Shown in pieces: positions 37,694 through 46,867 of a stretch of DNA of 64,000 nucleotides. Both the position numbers and the translations under genes were made by a program. The notes beneath the pieces were generated by a model. It made no database searches. It saw only the letters and a program-made list of their open reading frames with translations, and was not told the origin of the DNA. This stretch comes from Aureimonas sp. SA4125. GTDB lineage: Bacteria; Pseudomonadota; Alphaproteobacteria; Rhizobiales; Rhizobiaceae. Where the stretch lies: NCBI RefSeq assembly GCF_019973775.1, contig NZ_AP025032.1, positions 4,644,501 through 4,708,500 on the forward strand, written 5' to 3'. The stretch's first letter is position 1. The number at the start of each line of letters is the position of its first letter.

Positions 37694-38311
37694 TCACACC
37701 GAATGCGAGAAGATGTCTTCTTCGTCCCAGCCGAGCAGGTCGAGCTTGGCGCGCGTTGGCAGGTAGGCGAAGGTCTCGCGGGCGATGTCGAGGCGCTCTT
37801 CGCGTTCGAGCTTCTTCAGGAGAACGGCCATCAGGTCGTGGAGGTAGAGCACGTCCGAGGCGGCGTATTCGACCTGCGCGGGTGTCAGCGTCTCGGCCGC
37901 CCAGTCGGAGGACTGCTGCTGCTTCGACAGGTCGACGCCGATCAGTTCCTTGGTGAGGTCTTTCAGGCCGTGCCGGTCGGTATAGGTGCGCGTCAGGCGC
38001 GAGGCGATCTTGGTGCAGAAGACGGGCGCGGTCATGACGCCGAAGGCATGGTAGAGCGCGGCGACGTCGAAGCGGGCGTAGTGGAAGATCTTGACCCGCG
38101 TCGGATCGGCGAGGAGCTGGCAGAGGTTCGGCGCCTCGCGCTGGCCCTTTGCGATCTGGATGACGTCGGCCGTGCCGTCGCCGGCCGAGAGCTGGACGAC
38201 GCAGAGGCGGTCGCGGCGGGTGTCGAGGCCGAGCGTCTCGGTATCGATGGCGACCGAGCCGGTATAGCGGGCGAGATCGGGCAGGTCGCCCTTGTGGACG
38301 CGGATGGTCAT
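37694..38311 (-). CDS. RNase D-like 3'-5' exonuclease (short form)
   Basis: The 205-residue protein has a complete DEDDy exonuclease domain: AIDTETLGLD near residue 20, HYARFDVAAL near 77 and the YAASD motif (VEYAASDVLYL) near 150. It lacks the HRDC domains of full RNase D (about 375 residues), so it is the short Rnd-like type common in Rhizobiales. RNA trimming is likely but substrates are unknown. The start at 38311 has GAGG 9 bases upstream. Confidence 0.88.
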   Translation of the reverse strand: MTIRVHKGDLPDLARYTGSVAIDTETLGLDTRRDRLCVVQLSAGDGTADVIQIAKGQREAPNLCQLLADPTRVKIFHYARFDVAALYHAFGVMTAPVFCTKIASRLTRTYTDRHGLKDLTKELIGVDLSKQQQSSDWAAETLTPAQVEYAASDVLYLHDLMAVLLKKLEREERLDIARETFAYLPTRAKLDLLGWDEEDIFSHSV

Positions 38312-38543
38312 GGGTGGTGCCTCTTCGGGGACGGGCCGCTTTCGCCGCGGCAAAATTCGGGACGCCGCTCCGGCGTCGTGTGGGATGTCAGAAACGCAAT
38401 CGGTGGTCCGGGTCAAGCGCTGGTCGCGCCGTGGGTCCGAGCGCGCCTCCGGCGATCCCTCAGGAAAAGTTCGTCGAGACGCCTTTGCAGGTAGCAAGCC
38501 GGGTGTCGCCCCCGTGCGTCCACACCCGCCGTTCACCCGAACG

Positions 38544-38936
38544 TCAGGCGGCCTCGATGTCCGTCGCGGCGAAATGGCGGCCCTTGTAGAGCAGCGGCAG
38601 GCGGTAGTAGCGCGCCGCGGCGTAAGCGAGGCAGTCGTCGCGCGACAGACCGGCCGGCTGCCCGGCGCCGAACCGTTCGAGCGCCTCTGCGGCGGGCGTC
38701 ACCAGCTGGGCCGGCAGCGACATCACCTTGATCCCCATCAGCGACAGGAACTCGCGAACGGCCTCCTCGCTCTCGCCAAGGGGCAGGCCGAGCGCGGCGG
38801 CGACGCCCTCGGCCGCCTGGAGCGCGGCCAGTGGCGAGGTCAGGCGCTGCGCGGCACCCTGCAGGCGGGCGGCGAGGATGCGCGCCTCGTCCTCGTCGAG
38901 GAGCATGGCGAGAAGGGCGGAGACGTCGACGAACAT
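38544..38936 (-). CDS. vapC: VapC-family PIN-domain toxin
   Basis: The 130-residue PIN ribonuclease starts MFVDVSALLAMLLDEDEA with the first catalytic Asp at residue 4. A second acidic centre is the conserved LSRDDCLAYAAARYYRLPLL block near residue 98. Its start overlaps the vapB stop by one base (TGATG), the standard antitoxin-first operon. It is intact, in contrast to brnT about 1 kb away. Confidence 0.9.
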   Translation of the reverse strand: MFVDVSALLAMLLDEDEARILAARLQGAAQRLTSPLAALQAAEGVAAALGLPLGESEEAVREFLSLMGIKVMSLPAQLVTPAAEALERFGAGQPAGLSRDDCLAYAAARYYRLPLLYKGRHFAATDIEAA

Positions 38937-39145
38937 CAGTCCACCGGCGGGCGTGGCGACGGTGCGCGCGCGCGAAGCGCGCGGCAGAAGCCGGCGGCGA
39001 CATCCGCCAGAGCCGGCTTTGCCGTTTCGCGCGCGATCGCCTCCTGCAGCGCCAGGTGCACGGCCTCGGTCAGCCCGAGATGCTTCATCCCGGCGAATTT
39101 TCGCGCCAGGGCGTCGGTATCGGGGTTCTTGATGTGGAAGGGCAT
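38936..39145 (-). CDS. vapB: VapB-type antitoxin
   Basis: This 69-residue PSK-type antitoxin (MPFHIKNPDTDALARKFA, then GLTEAVHLALQEAIARE) binds VapC and its own promoter. It is directly upstream of vapC with a one-base overlap. Its N-terminal beta strand and following helices match the Rv0623/PSK group often seen in Rhizobiales. Confidence 0.88.
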   Translation of the reverse strand: MPFHIKNPDTDALARKFAGMKHLGLTEAVHLALQEAIARETAKPALADVAAGFCRALRARAPSPRPPVD

Positions 39146-39362
39146 GAGGCACCGTCGCTTGCGGATAGATCGACGGGTATAGAAGGATATCGTGCCGTGT
39201 CTAGCCGGACCATGACGATGACGCGAGCAAGGTCAGCCTAGCATGACGACCGGCCATGTGGCAGCGCCGCGTCGCGGGAGGGATGACGGACAGGGCGGCG
39301 CTCTGTCACATATCCGCAATCAATCCCGCGCAAGGCTGCAGCAAAGCCCCGAGGAGCCCGCC

Positions 39363-40277
39363 ATGGACAATGCCCAACCCCCGCGCCGCATCGCCGACTT
39401 CGACCGCATCCGCGCCGAGATCGCCGATTCGCTCGACGAGGAACTCGAACTGCAGATGGACGAGGAGAGCCTCGAAATCCCCTCGGCCGATGCCGATGCC
39501 GCGGGGATCGAGCGCCGTCGCTATTTCCGCGAGCTGTTCCGGCTGCAACGCGAGCTGGTGCGGCTGCAGGACTGGGTGCAGGACCAGAAGCTGAAGGTCG
39601 TGGTGATCTTCGAGGGGCGCGATTCCGCCGGCAAGGGCGGCGCCATCAAGCGCATCACCCAGCGCCTCAACCCGCGCGTCTGCCGCGTCGTCGCGCTGCC
39701 CGCCCCCTCCGAGCGCGAGCGCAGCCAGTGGTATTTCCAGCGCTACGTGCCGCATCTGCCGGCCGGCGGCGAAATGGTCCTGTTCGACCGCTCCTGGTAC
39801 AACCGCGCCGGCGTCGAGCGCGTCATGGGCTTCTGTTCGGCCGAGGAGGTCGAGGAATTCTTCCGCACCGTGCCCGATTTCGAGCGCATGCTTGTCAGTT
39901 CGGGGATCATCCTCATCAAGTACTGGTTCTCGATCACCGACGAGGAGCAGGAGTTCCGCTTCAACATGCGCATCCACGACCCGCTGAAGCAGTGGAAGCT
40001 GTCGCCGATGGACGTCGAATCCCGCCGTCGCTGGGAGGACTACACCCGCGCCAAGGAGGCCATGCTGGAGCGGACCCATATTCCCGAGGCGCCCTGGTGG
40101 GTGGTCGAGGCGGTCGACAAGAAGAAGGCACGGCTGAACTGCATCGCCCATCTCCTGGCCCAGATCCCCTATCAGGACGTCGCCAAGCCCGAGGTGACGC
40201 TGCCGCCGCGGGTGCGCAACGACGACTATGTCCGCCATCCCGTGCCCGACGACATGTACGTGCCGGATATCTACTGA
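39363..40277 (+). CDS. ppk2: Polyphosphate kinase 2
   Basis: The 304-residue kinase transfers phosphate between polyphosphate and nucleotides. Walker A is FEGRDSAGKGGAIKRI (near residue 83), the lid and Walker B region is FDRSWYNRAGVERVMGFC near 140, and KYWFSITDEEQEFRF follows. Length and single domain place it in the one-domain PPK2 group; direction (ADP or GDP phosphorylation) cannot be told. It appears monocistronic and has no ppk1 or ppx beside it. Confidence 0.94.
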   Translation: MDNAQPPRRIADFDRIRAEIADSLDEELELQMDEESLEIPSADADAAGIERRRYFRELFRLQRELVRLQDWVQDQKLKVVVIFEGRDSAGKGGAIKRITQRLNPRVCRVVALPAPSERERSQWYFQRYVPHLPAGGEMVLFDRSWYNRAGVERVMGFCSAEEVEEFFRTVPDFERMLVSSGIILIKYWFSITDEEQEFRFNMRIHDPLKQWKLSPMDVESRRRWEDYTRAKEAMLERTHIPEAPWWVVEAVDKKKARLNCIAHLLAQIPYQDVAKPEVTLPPRVRNDDYVRHPVPDDMYVPDIY

Positions 40278-40456
40278 CCCGCCGAGGATAGCGAACGTCC
40301 TGCCGCCGGACCGCTCGGCGACGGAACGACGGGGGATGAGCTTTGCCCCCGTCGCCCCGGCGTGACGGCGACTTTCCCGCAGGAAGGGCCGTGCCGGATT
40401 CCCCTCCTCCTTCGAGGACTTCTTCGATCGCGCCCGATCTTTCCCGGACACCACGG

Positions 40457-41473
40457 ATGTTGATGGCGGTCAGCCAGCCGAGCCTCGTCTGGGGTTTTGA
40501 CTTCGGCGACGGCGCGACCGTGCGGCTGGACGGGCCGAACGGCGTGGCGGTGCCGGGCGGCGGCGGCGACGATCTCCTCGACCCGAAAGCCGGGCATCTG
40601 CGCTGGCTTCATGTGAACCTCGCGGACCAGTCGAGCTGCCGCTGGATCGCCGGCCTGTCGTCGCTGCCGGAAGCCGTGCGCGATCTCATCCTCTCCCCGG
40701 ACGGCCACCAGCGGGCGCTCGTCGAGGGCGGCTACGTCGCCTGCGTGCTGCACGACTTCGAGGTCGACTTCGCCCGCGGCGAGACCTCGCGCGTCGGCGC
40801 CCTGCAGGTCGCGATCGGGCCGGGCATGATGATCACCGCCCGCCATCACCCGCTGCATGCCGCCGACGTCGTCAAGCGCCGCATCGACGCCGGGACGCGG
40901 CCCGCCGACGCGGCCGGGGCGCTCGATCTCCTCGTCACCTCGATCGCGGCCGTCGCGGCGACGTCGACACGGACGATCGCCGCGAAAGTTCAGGCGAGCG
41001 AGGACGCGCTTCTGGCCGACGGCTGGGAGCCCGACCAGCGCGACCTCGTTGCCCTGCGCCGCCGCACGGTGCAATTGCATCGCCAGCTCTCCGGCATTCG
41101 CGGCGTTCTGTTGCGGCTCGAGGAGGACGAGGACCTGCCGCCCTCGCTCCTGTCGGCGGTGGAACGACTCGGACAGCGCGTCGCCGCCCTCGACAGCGAC
41201 GTCGTCTCGGCCCAGAGCGATCTGCGCCTCCTGCGCGAGGAACTCGATCTCCAGGCGCAGCAACGCACCAACCGCAATCTCTACGTCCTGTCCATCCTCT
41301 CGGCGCTGCTCCTGCCGGCGACGCTCGTCACCGGCTTTTTCGGCATGAACACCGCGGGCATGCCGTTCCAGCACTCGCCCTTCGGCACGTTATATGGCGG
41401 CCTCGTCGCCGCGGCCTCGGCCGGCGCGGTCTATCTCTGGCTCCGCAGAAAGGGGTTTCTCGGCGGAAAATGA
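40457..41473 (+). CDS. CorA-family (ZntB-like) divalent metal transporter
   Basis: The 338-residue protein has the long cytoplasmic CorA domain with extended coiled helices (about 150-275) and two C-terminal membrane helices, with the family pore signature FFGMNTAGMPF between them. Sequence style (WLHVNLADQSS, ALVEGGYVACVLHDF) is closer to ZntB, so zinc or magnesium transport is likely. The start is ATG at 40457 or 40463; the frame is open upstream to 40343 without a better ribosome site. Confidence 0.87.
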   Translation: MLMAVSQPSLVWGFDFGDGATVRLDGPNGVAVPGGGGDDLLDPKAGHLRWLHVNLADQSSCRWIAGLSSLPEAVRDLILSPDGHQRALVEGGYVACVLHDFEVDFARGETSRVGALQVAIGPGMMITARHHPLHAADVVKRRIDAGTRPADAAGALDLLVTSIAAVAATSTRTIAAKVQASEDALLADGWEPDQRDLVALRRRTVQLHRQLSGIRGVLLRLEEDEDLPPSLLSAVERLGQRVAALDSDVVSAQSDLRLLREELDLQAQQRTNRNLYVLSILSALLLPATLVTGFFGMNTAGMPFQHSPFGTLYGGLVAAASAGAVYLWLRRKGFLGGK

Positions 41474-41588
41474 GGCGGCGCGGGTAAACCGTTGCACGAT
41501 CCGCCTCCTTCGCCGCGAAGCGGCGGAGTTGGCGAACGCGCCATGACGGGCTATGGGCTCCCTTTCCTTCTGCGAAAAGAGCTTTGCC

Positions 41589-41855
41589 ATGACCGACACC
41601 CCCGACACCCCCGACACCCCCGCGCTGCCCGACCGCCTCGCGGCCGATCCGACGAGCCCGTTTCACGATGCCGAGCTGCTCGCGCGCGGCATCGGTGTGC
41701 GGTTCAAGGGCGTCGAGAAGACCAATGTCGAGGAGTACTGCGTCTCCGAAGGCTGGATCCGCGTTCCCGCCGGCAATGCCAAGGACCGGCGCGGCAATCC
41801 GATGACGCTGAAGCTGAAGGGTCCGGTCGAGGTCTACCTGCGCGACAGCGAATAG
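41589..41855 (+). CDS. DUF3297 family protein
   Basis: This 88-residue soluble protein belongs to DUF3297, unknown function, common in Proteobacteria. It has a DT-rich N-terminus (a TPDTPDTP repeat) and the conserved PFHDAELLARGIGVRFKGVE and GNPMTLKLKGPVEVYL segments. The ATG at 41589 is preceded by a purine-rich GAAAAGAG tract. It is a single gene between the transporter and cfa. Confidence 0.87.
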   Translation: MTDTPDTPDTPALPDRLAADPTSPFHDAELLARGIGVRFKGVEKTNVEEYCVSEGWIRVPAGNAKDRRGNPMTLKLKGPVEVYLRDSE

Positions 41856-41989
41856 GGCCGGGCGCGGCGGACGAGGCGGGCACCGGCCCGGGCGGTTAGA
41901 CGTCGGCGACGCGACAAGTCGGCGCGCGCCACTGTTGCATCGGCGCGCGGGCATGCCAGACTGAAGCCTGATCTTCAGGGGGCCTGCCG

Positions 41990-43231
41990 ATGTTTCCGCT
42001 GTCGCACATGCTAAAGAGCTTCATCCAGAAGGGCAGGCTCGACGTCATCGATGCCGATGGCCGGCGACATGTCTTTTCCGGCGAGCCGGGCCGAGCGGTG
42101 GTGATGCGCCTTGCCGACAAGGCGCTCTACCGCAAGCTCGTGTTCACACCCGACATGAGCGTCGGCGAGGCCTATACCGAGGGCACGCTCTCCTTCGAGG
42201 AGGGATCGAGCCTGCGCGATTTTCTCGCCCTCTTCTCCGACAACCGTCGGGGCCTCGGCAGCTATCCCTTGCAGAAGTTCGTCCGCAAGCTGTCCGGCCC
42301 GCTGCGCCAGCGGCGGCTCAGCAATGTCGTCGGCAAGGCGCAGGAGAACGTCGCGCACCACTACGATCTCGGCAACGACTTCTACAAACTCTTCCTCGAC
42401 CAGAACATGCTCTACTCCTGTGCCTATTTTCGCGAGGAGACGGACAGCCTGGAACAGGCGCAGCGCAACAAGCTGCGGCTTCTGGCGGCAAAGCTCGACC
42501 TGAAGCCCGGGCAGCGCGTGCTCGACATCGGCAGCGGCTGGGGGGATCTGGCGCTCTACATCGCCGCGATGGCCGAGGTCGAGGTGCTGGGCGTCACCTT
42601 GTCGACCGAACAGCAGAAACTCTCCACCGAGCGCGCGGCGGCGGCGGGCCTGTCGAACCGCGTGCGCTTCGAGCTTCTCGACTACCGCACGGTGACCGGG
42701 ACATTCGACCGCATCGTCTCGGTCGGCATGTTCGAGCATGTCGGCCTCAGCCACTACGACGAATTCTTCGGCCAGATCAACGCACTGATGCCCGACGACG
42801 GGATCGCGCTGCTGCACTCCATCGGCCATATGAGTCCGCCGGCGCGCACCTCGTCCTGGCTGCGCAAGTACATCTTTCCCGGCGCCTATTCGCCCTCGCT
42901 GTCGGAAGTGTTTTCCGTCGTCGAGCGCCATTCGCTCTGGGTCGCCGACGTCGAGGTGCTCCGCCTGCACTATGCCAAGACGCTGGCGATCTGGGAAAGC
43001 CGCTTCCAGGCCAACCGGCCGACGGTCGTCGAGATGTATGGCGAGCGCTTTGCGCGGATGTGGGAGTTCTATCTCCTTTCCTGCGAGACCATGTTCCGCA
43101 CCGGCGCGCAGATGGTCTTCCACATGCAGCTCTGCCGCGAGCGCACTGCCGTGCCGATCGTGCGCGACTATGCCGTCGATACCCAGCGCCTGTTCGCCGC
43201 GCGCGAGGCCGAACTGCTGCCGGCAGTATGA
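41990..43231 (+). CDS. cfa: Cyclopropane-fatty-acyl-phospholipid synthase
   Basis: The 413-residue SAM-dependent enzyme methylenates unsaturated acyl chains of membrane phospholipids. An N-terminal lipid-binding region is followed by ENVAHHYDLGNDFYKLFLD near residue 118, the SAM site VLDIGSGWGDLAL near 178 and MFEHVGLSHYDEFF near 245, all signature stretches. A nearby cardiolipin-type paralogue is not present. The gene is followed 125 bp later by the GGDEF-EAL regulator. Confidence 0.94.
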   Translation: MFPLSHMLKSFIQKGRLDVIDADGRRHVFSGEPGRAVVMRLADKALYRKLVFTPDMSVGEAYTEGTLSFEEGSSLRDFLALFSDNRRGLGSYPLQKFVRKLSGPLRQRRLSNVVGKAQENVAHHYDLGNDFYKLFLDQNMLYSCAYFREETDSLEQAQRNKLRLLAAKLDLKPGQRVLDIGSGWGDLALYIAAMAEVEVLGVTLSTEQQKLSTERAAAAGLSNRVRFELLDYRTVTGTFDRIVSVGMFEHVGLSHYDEFFGQINALMPDDGIALLHSIGHMSPPARTSSWLRKYIFPGAYSPSLSEVFSVVERHSLWVADVEVLRLHYAKTLAIWESRFQANRPTVVEMYGERFARMWEFYLLSCETMFRTGAQMVFHMQLCRERTAVPIVRDYAVDTQRLFAAREAELLPAV

Positions 43232-43356
43232 GGCGCGGCGTCGATCCGGAAAAACCTTGCCGTCGGGAGGGCCGGAACATCAAATACGGTGGCTTTGCTT
43301 AATAGCTTTACAAGGAGCGTGTGATTGTCTGACTGCAATACAACCGCGAGCCAGCG

Positions 43357-45255
43357 ATGTCCTTCACGCCCGACATTCCCCTGTATGACCTTCAGAGCGA
43401 GGTTCTCGAAGCGATCGCGACGGGGATGGAGCTGAAGGACGTCGCCCTCCTTCTGTGCCAGCGGGCCGAGGCGCTGGCGCCCGACGCGGTGTGCACGATC
43501 CTGTCGGTCGACGAGGCCGGGCTTCTGCGCCTGCAGGCGGCGCCGAGCCTGCCGGAGGACTATGCGCGCTCCGCCAACGGCACAGCCATCGGCGAGGGCG
43601 TGGGGTCCTGCGGCACCGCCGCCTTCCGCGGCACGCCGGTCGAAGTCACCGACATCGCCACCGACCCTCTTTGGACCCTGTACCGGGACGACGTTCTGCC
43701 GCTCGGTCTGAAGGCCTGCTGGTCGAGCCCGATCGTGGAGCCCGACGGCCGGGTCGTGGCGATCTTTGCCTTCTACTACCGCACGCGGCGCGGACCGACC
43801 GACCTCGAGCGCCACATCGTCAAGACCTGCGTGCATCTGTGCCGGATCGCCGCCGCCAGCGCCACGATGCAGCGCGACAACCGGCGCCTGGCCTACTACG
43901 ACCAGCTGACGAACCTGCGCAATCGCCGCAGCTTCGACCAGAACGCCGCCGCGATCTTGGATGTGAACGAGCCAGCCTTCGGCATGCTGCTGGCCGACAT
44001 CGATCACCTGAAGACCGTCAACGACACGCTCGGCCATGGTGCCGGCGACCGGCTGATCTGCGAGGTAGCCGAGCGGCTGAAGCAGGCCGGGGGAACGACC
44101 TACCGGATCGGCGGCGATGAATTCGTCCTCCTGATCCCCGGTTGCCGCGATGCGGGCACGCTCGAGGCCGTGGCGAACAAGGCGATTGAGAGCATGGCGG
44201 TGCCGTTTTCCTGCGAAGGCGGCGAGATGGTGCCGTCCGTCACGATCGGCGGCGTCGTCTACGGCGTCGACGGCACCGATCTCGAAACCCTGCGGCAGAA
44301 TGCCGATTTTGCCCTCTATCATGCCAAGGGGCGGCGTCGCGGTGGCTATGTCTGCTTCGAGCAGAGCATGCGCACCGCGCGGATCCAGCGCAGCGAGACG
44401 ATCGCGCAGGTCGAGCGGGCGCTGGCCGAGAACCGGATCGTGACCTACTACCAGCCGCTGGTGCGCCTCGATACCGGGGCGATCGTCGGCGTCGAGGCAC
44501 TGGCGCGGCTGCGCACGCCCTCCGGCGACATCCTCACGGCCGGCGCCTTCCATGCCGCCTTTTCCGACCCGATCGTGTCGATGCGCCTGACCGATGTGAT
44601 GCTGGCCCAGGTCGCCCGCGACATCCGCACCTGGCTCGACAATGACGTCCCCTTCCGCCACGTCTCGATCAATCTGGCGATGGCCGATTTCCAGCGCGGC
44701 GATCTCGACCGCCGCCTCACCGCCGCCTTCGCGCGGCAGTCGGTCAGCCTCGAGCATCTCGTGCTCGAAGTCACCGAAAGTGTCTTCATGGACGGGGCCG
44801 ACAACGATGTGGCGCGCGCCGTCGAGCGGCTGCGCGGCAAGGGCATGCTGGTGGCGCTCGACGATTTCGGCACGGGTTTCGCCTCGCTCACCCACCTCCT
44901 GACCTTTCCCGTCGACATCATCAAGATCGACAAGAGTTTCGTCGACAGGCTTCTGACCGATCGGCCGAGCCGCGCCATCGTCGAGGCGCTGATCGATATC
45001 GCGCGCAAACTGGGAATGAACACGGTAGCCGAAGGCGTGGAGGATGCGGCCCAGGCCGACGTCCTGCGCGGGATGGGCTGCCTGCTCGGCCAGGGCTACC
45101 ATTTCGCCCGCCCCGCCGACGCCAAGACGACGTCGCAGCTGCTGTCGCTGTTTGCCAGAACCCCGGGAAGCGCCGCCAGGCCAGGCGGCAGTCCGGCGCG
45201 CCTCATGCACGCGATCGGCGACGCCGCGGCCGCCATTCGTCCGGACTGGTGTTAG
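43357..45255 (+). CDS. GAF-GGDEF-EAL cyclic di-GMP turnover protein
   Basis: The 632-residue protein has an N-terminal GAF domain (about 20-165, GVGSCGTAAFRGTPVEVTD), a diguanylate cyclase domain with an intact GGDEF at 252-256, and an EAL phosphodiesterase domain starting near 362. EAL is present (VEALARL, Glu380), with the metal and catalytic residues in INLAMADF, EVTESVFM, DDFGTGFASL, KIDKSFV and VAEGVEDA. No RxxD inhibitory site precedes GGDEF. Both activities could therefore operate, with GAF sensing deciding. There are no membrane segments, so it is cytosolic. Confidence 0.93.
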   Translation: MSFTPDIPLYDLQSEVLEAIATGMELKDVALLLCQRAEALAPDAVCTILSVDEAGLLRLQAAPSLPEDYARSANGTAIGEGVGSCGTAAFRGTPVEVTDIATDPLWTLYRDDVLPLGLKACWSSPIVEPDGRVVAIFAFYYRTRRGPTDLERHIVKTCVHLCRIAAASATMQRDNRRLAYYDQLTNLRNRRSFDQNAAAILDVNEPAFGMLLADIDHLKTVNDTLGHGAGDRLICEVAERLKQAGGTTYRIGGDEFVLLIPGCRDAGTLEAVANKAIESMAVPFSCEGGEMVPSVTIGGVVYGVDGTDLETLRQNADFALYHAKGRRRGGYVCFEQSMRTARIQRSETIAQVERALAENRIVTYYQPLVRLDTGAIVGVEALARLRTPSGDILTAGAFHAAFSDPIVSMRLTDVMLAQVARDIRTWLDNDVPFRHVSINLAMADFQRGDLDRRLTAAFARQSVSLEHLVLEVTESVFMDGADNDVARAVERLRGKGMLVALDDFGTGFASLTHLLTFPVDIIKIDKSFVDRLLTDRPSRAIVEALIDIARKLGMNTVAEGVEDAAQADVLRGMGCLLGQGYHFARPADAKTTSQLLSLFARTPGSAARPGGSPARLMHAIGDAAAAIRPDWC

Positions 45256-45402
45256 GCCTTCGGCACGCAATCGGCTCGGACGTTCGATCGCCCTGGACTG
45301 ACGCCTGCCTGCGTCGGCGCGCCACGCCGCCCGGCCTACATCAAGCCTCGCCCTCGAAGACCATCGTCGCCGAAGACTTTGCCAGTCTCAATTTTTTGGA
45401 AA

Positions 45403-45487
45403 TGGTGCCCAGGAAAGGACTCGAACCTTCACACCTTGCGGCACACGGACCTGAACCGTGCGCGTCTACCAATTCCGCCACCTGGGC
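45403..45487 (-). tRNA. tRNA-Leu (anticodon CAG)
   Basis: This 85-nt class II tRNA lies on the minus strand with an encoded CCA end. The acceptor GCCCAGG pairs with CCTGGGC, the D-arm holds GGCGGAATTGGTAGACGC, the anticodon stem CACGG/CCGTG encloses TTCAGGT with anticodon CAG, a variable arm follows (TGCCGCAAGGTGT), and the T-loop is GTTCGAGTC. Confidence 0.96.
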
Positions 45488-45856
45488 ACTGGGGCGGAGC
45501 ATTAGTGGGTCGGCAAAAGCCTGTCAACGCGGATTTCACGTCGCGCGGAAATCGTCCTGTCGGCCGATTGCCGGATCCGGTCGTCGCGGGCGATGGGGTC
45601 GGCATCGGTCTGCCGCGAGAAGAACGCGGCGCTGCCGTGGCGGTGCCGGCGGTGCGACGAGGCGGCAAGGCTCGGGTGTCCCCGGCGGGGTGACGGGCAG
45701 CGCTGCTTTGCGCCTTCACGGCCGGCGCTTTAGCCGCTATGAGGCTGACACTGTTTGAGGTCCTGGAGGCCGCCCTGCGGAGGGAACGGCGCTCGGTGGA
45801 CGGGGGGCTGGCCCGATGCGCCCCGGCGCCCGAAGGATCAGGCCGGAGGAGCGGAT
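45488..45856. other. Intergenic region between tRNA-Leu and the NDUFA9-like gene
   Basis: These 369 bp hold the promoter regions of the minus-strand tRNA-Leu and the plus-strand NDUFA9-like gene. No other supported gene or repeat was seen. Confidence 0.5.
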
Positions 45857-46858
45857 ATGACGATCGATACGGAAAAGACGGTGACGGTCTTCGGCGGCTC
45901 GGGCTTTCTCGGGCGCTATGTCGTGCGGGAGCTCGCCAAGCGCGGCCACCGCATCCGCGTCGCCTGCCGCCGCCCGGACCTCGCCTACCACCTGCAGATC
46001 ACCGGCAATATGGGCCAGGTCATGCCGATCCAGGCGAACCTGCGCTATCCCTGGTCGATCGACCGCGCCGTCGAGGGCGCCGACCATGTCGTCAATCTCG
46101 TCGGCGTCCTCGCCGAGACCGGCCGCCAGACCTTCGACGCGCTGCAGTCCTCCGGCGCGCGCCTGGTGGCGGAAGCGGCGCGCGGCGTCGGGGCCGGCAT
46201 GACGCAGATGTCGGCGATCGGCGCCGACGGCAGCTCGGCCTCGGGCTATGCCCGCACCAAGGGCGAGGGCGAGCGCGCGGTGCTGGAGACCGTGCCGGAC
46301 GCGCGGATCCTGCGCCCCTCGATCGTCTTCGGCGCCGAGGACCAGTTCTTCAACCGCTTCGCCGAGATGTCGCGCTTCGCGCCGGTCCTGCCGCTGATCG
46401 GCGGCGGCAAGACGCGCTTCCAGCCCGTCTGCGTCAACGACGTCGCCAAGGCCGTGGCGATGAGCGTCGACGGCCTCGTGCCCGGCGGTGCGGTCTACGA
46501 GCTCGGCGGCCCGGAGATCCTCACCTTCCGCCAGATGATGGAAAAGATGCTGGCCGTCGTCCAGCGCAAGCGCGGCTTCCTCAATCTCTCCTTCCGCGCC
46601 GCCGAGCGGCTGGCCGGAATGATGTCGTTCCTGCCCGGCGCGCCGCTGACGTCGGACCAGGTGCAGCAGCTGAAGCTCGACAACGTCGTCTCGGATGCCG
46701 CCATCGCCGAGGGCCGGACGCTCGCCGCCTTCGGCATCCAGCCGCAGCTCCTGGAGGCGATCCTGCCGACCTATCTCGTCCGCTACCGGCCGCAGGGACA
46801 GTTCACCCAGCCGGGAAGCCGGGACAACGGCCTGAACCGCCCCGAAGAGACCGCGTAA
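45857..46858 (+). CDS. NDUFA9-like atypical SDR (complex I-associated)
   Basis: The 333-residue NAD(P)-binding protein resembles mitochondrial complex I subunit NDUFA9. It opens VTVFGGSGFLGRYVVRELAK with the glycine-rich dinucleotide loop near residue 13, then HVVNLVGVLAETGRQTF and LRPSIVFGAEDQFFNRFA. In Alphaproteobacteria such proteins co-occur with uppP, as here. A role in complex I assembly or quinone handling is inferred from the homologue. GGAGGAGC precedes the ATG. GNAT follows 9 bp downstream. Confidence 0.9.
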   Translation: MTIDTEKTVTVFGGSGFLGRYVVRELAKRGHRIRVACRRPDLAYHLQITGNMGQVMPIQANLRYPWSIDRAVEGADHVVNLVGVLAETGRQTFDALQSSGARLVAEAARGVGAGMTQMSAIGADGSSASGYARTKGEGERAVLETVPDARILRPSIVFGAEDQFFNRFAEMSRFAPVLPLIGGGKTRFQPVCVNDVAKAVAMSVDGLVPGGAVYELGGPEILTFRQMMEKMLAVVQRKRGFLNLSFRAAERLAGMMSFLPGAPLTSDQVQQLKLDNVVSDAAIAEGRTLAAFGIQPQLLEAILPTYLVRYRPQGQFTQPGSRDNGLNRPEETA

Positions 46859-46867
46859 CGCGTCGGC

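Noticed and set aside
43168..45270. A 700-codon minus-strand open frame antisense to the GGDEF-EAL gene
   Set aside because: It mirrors a clear domain protein and has no domain of its own; GC-rich antisense frames often stay open.
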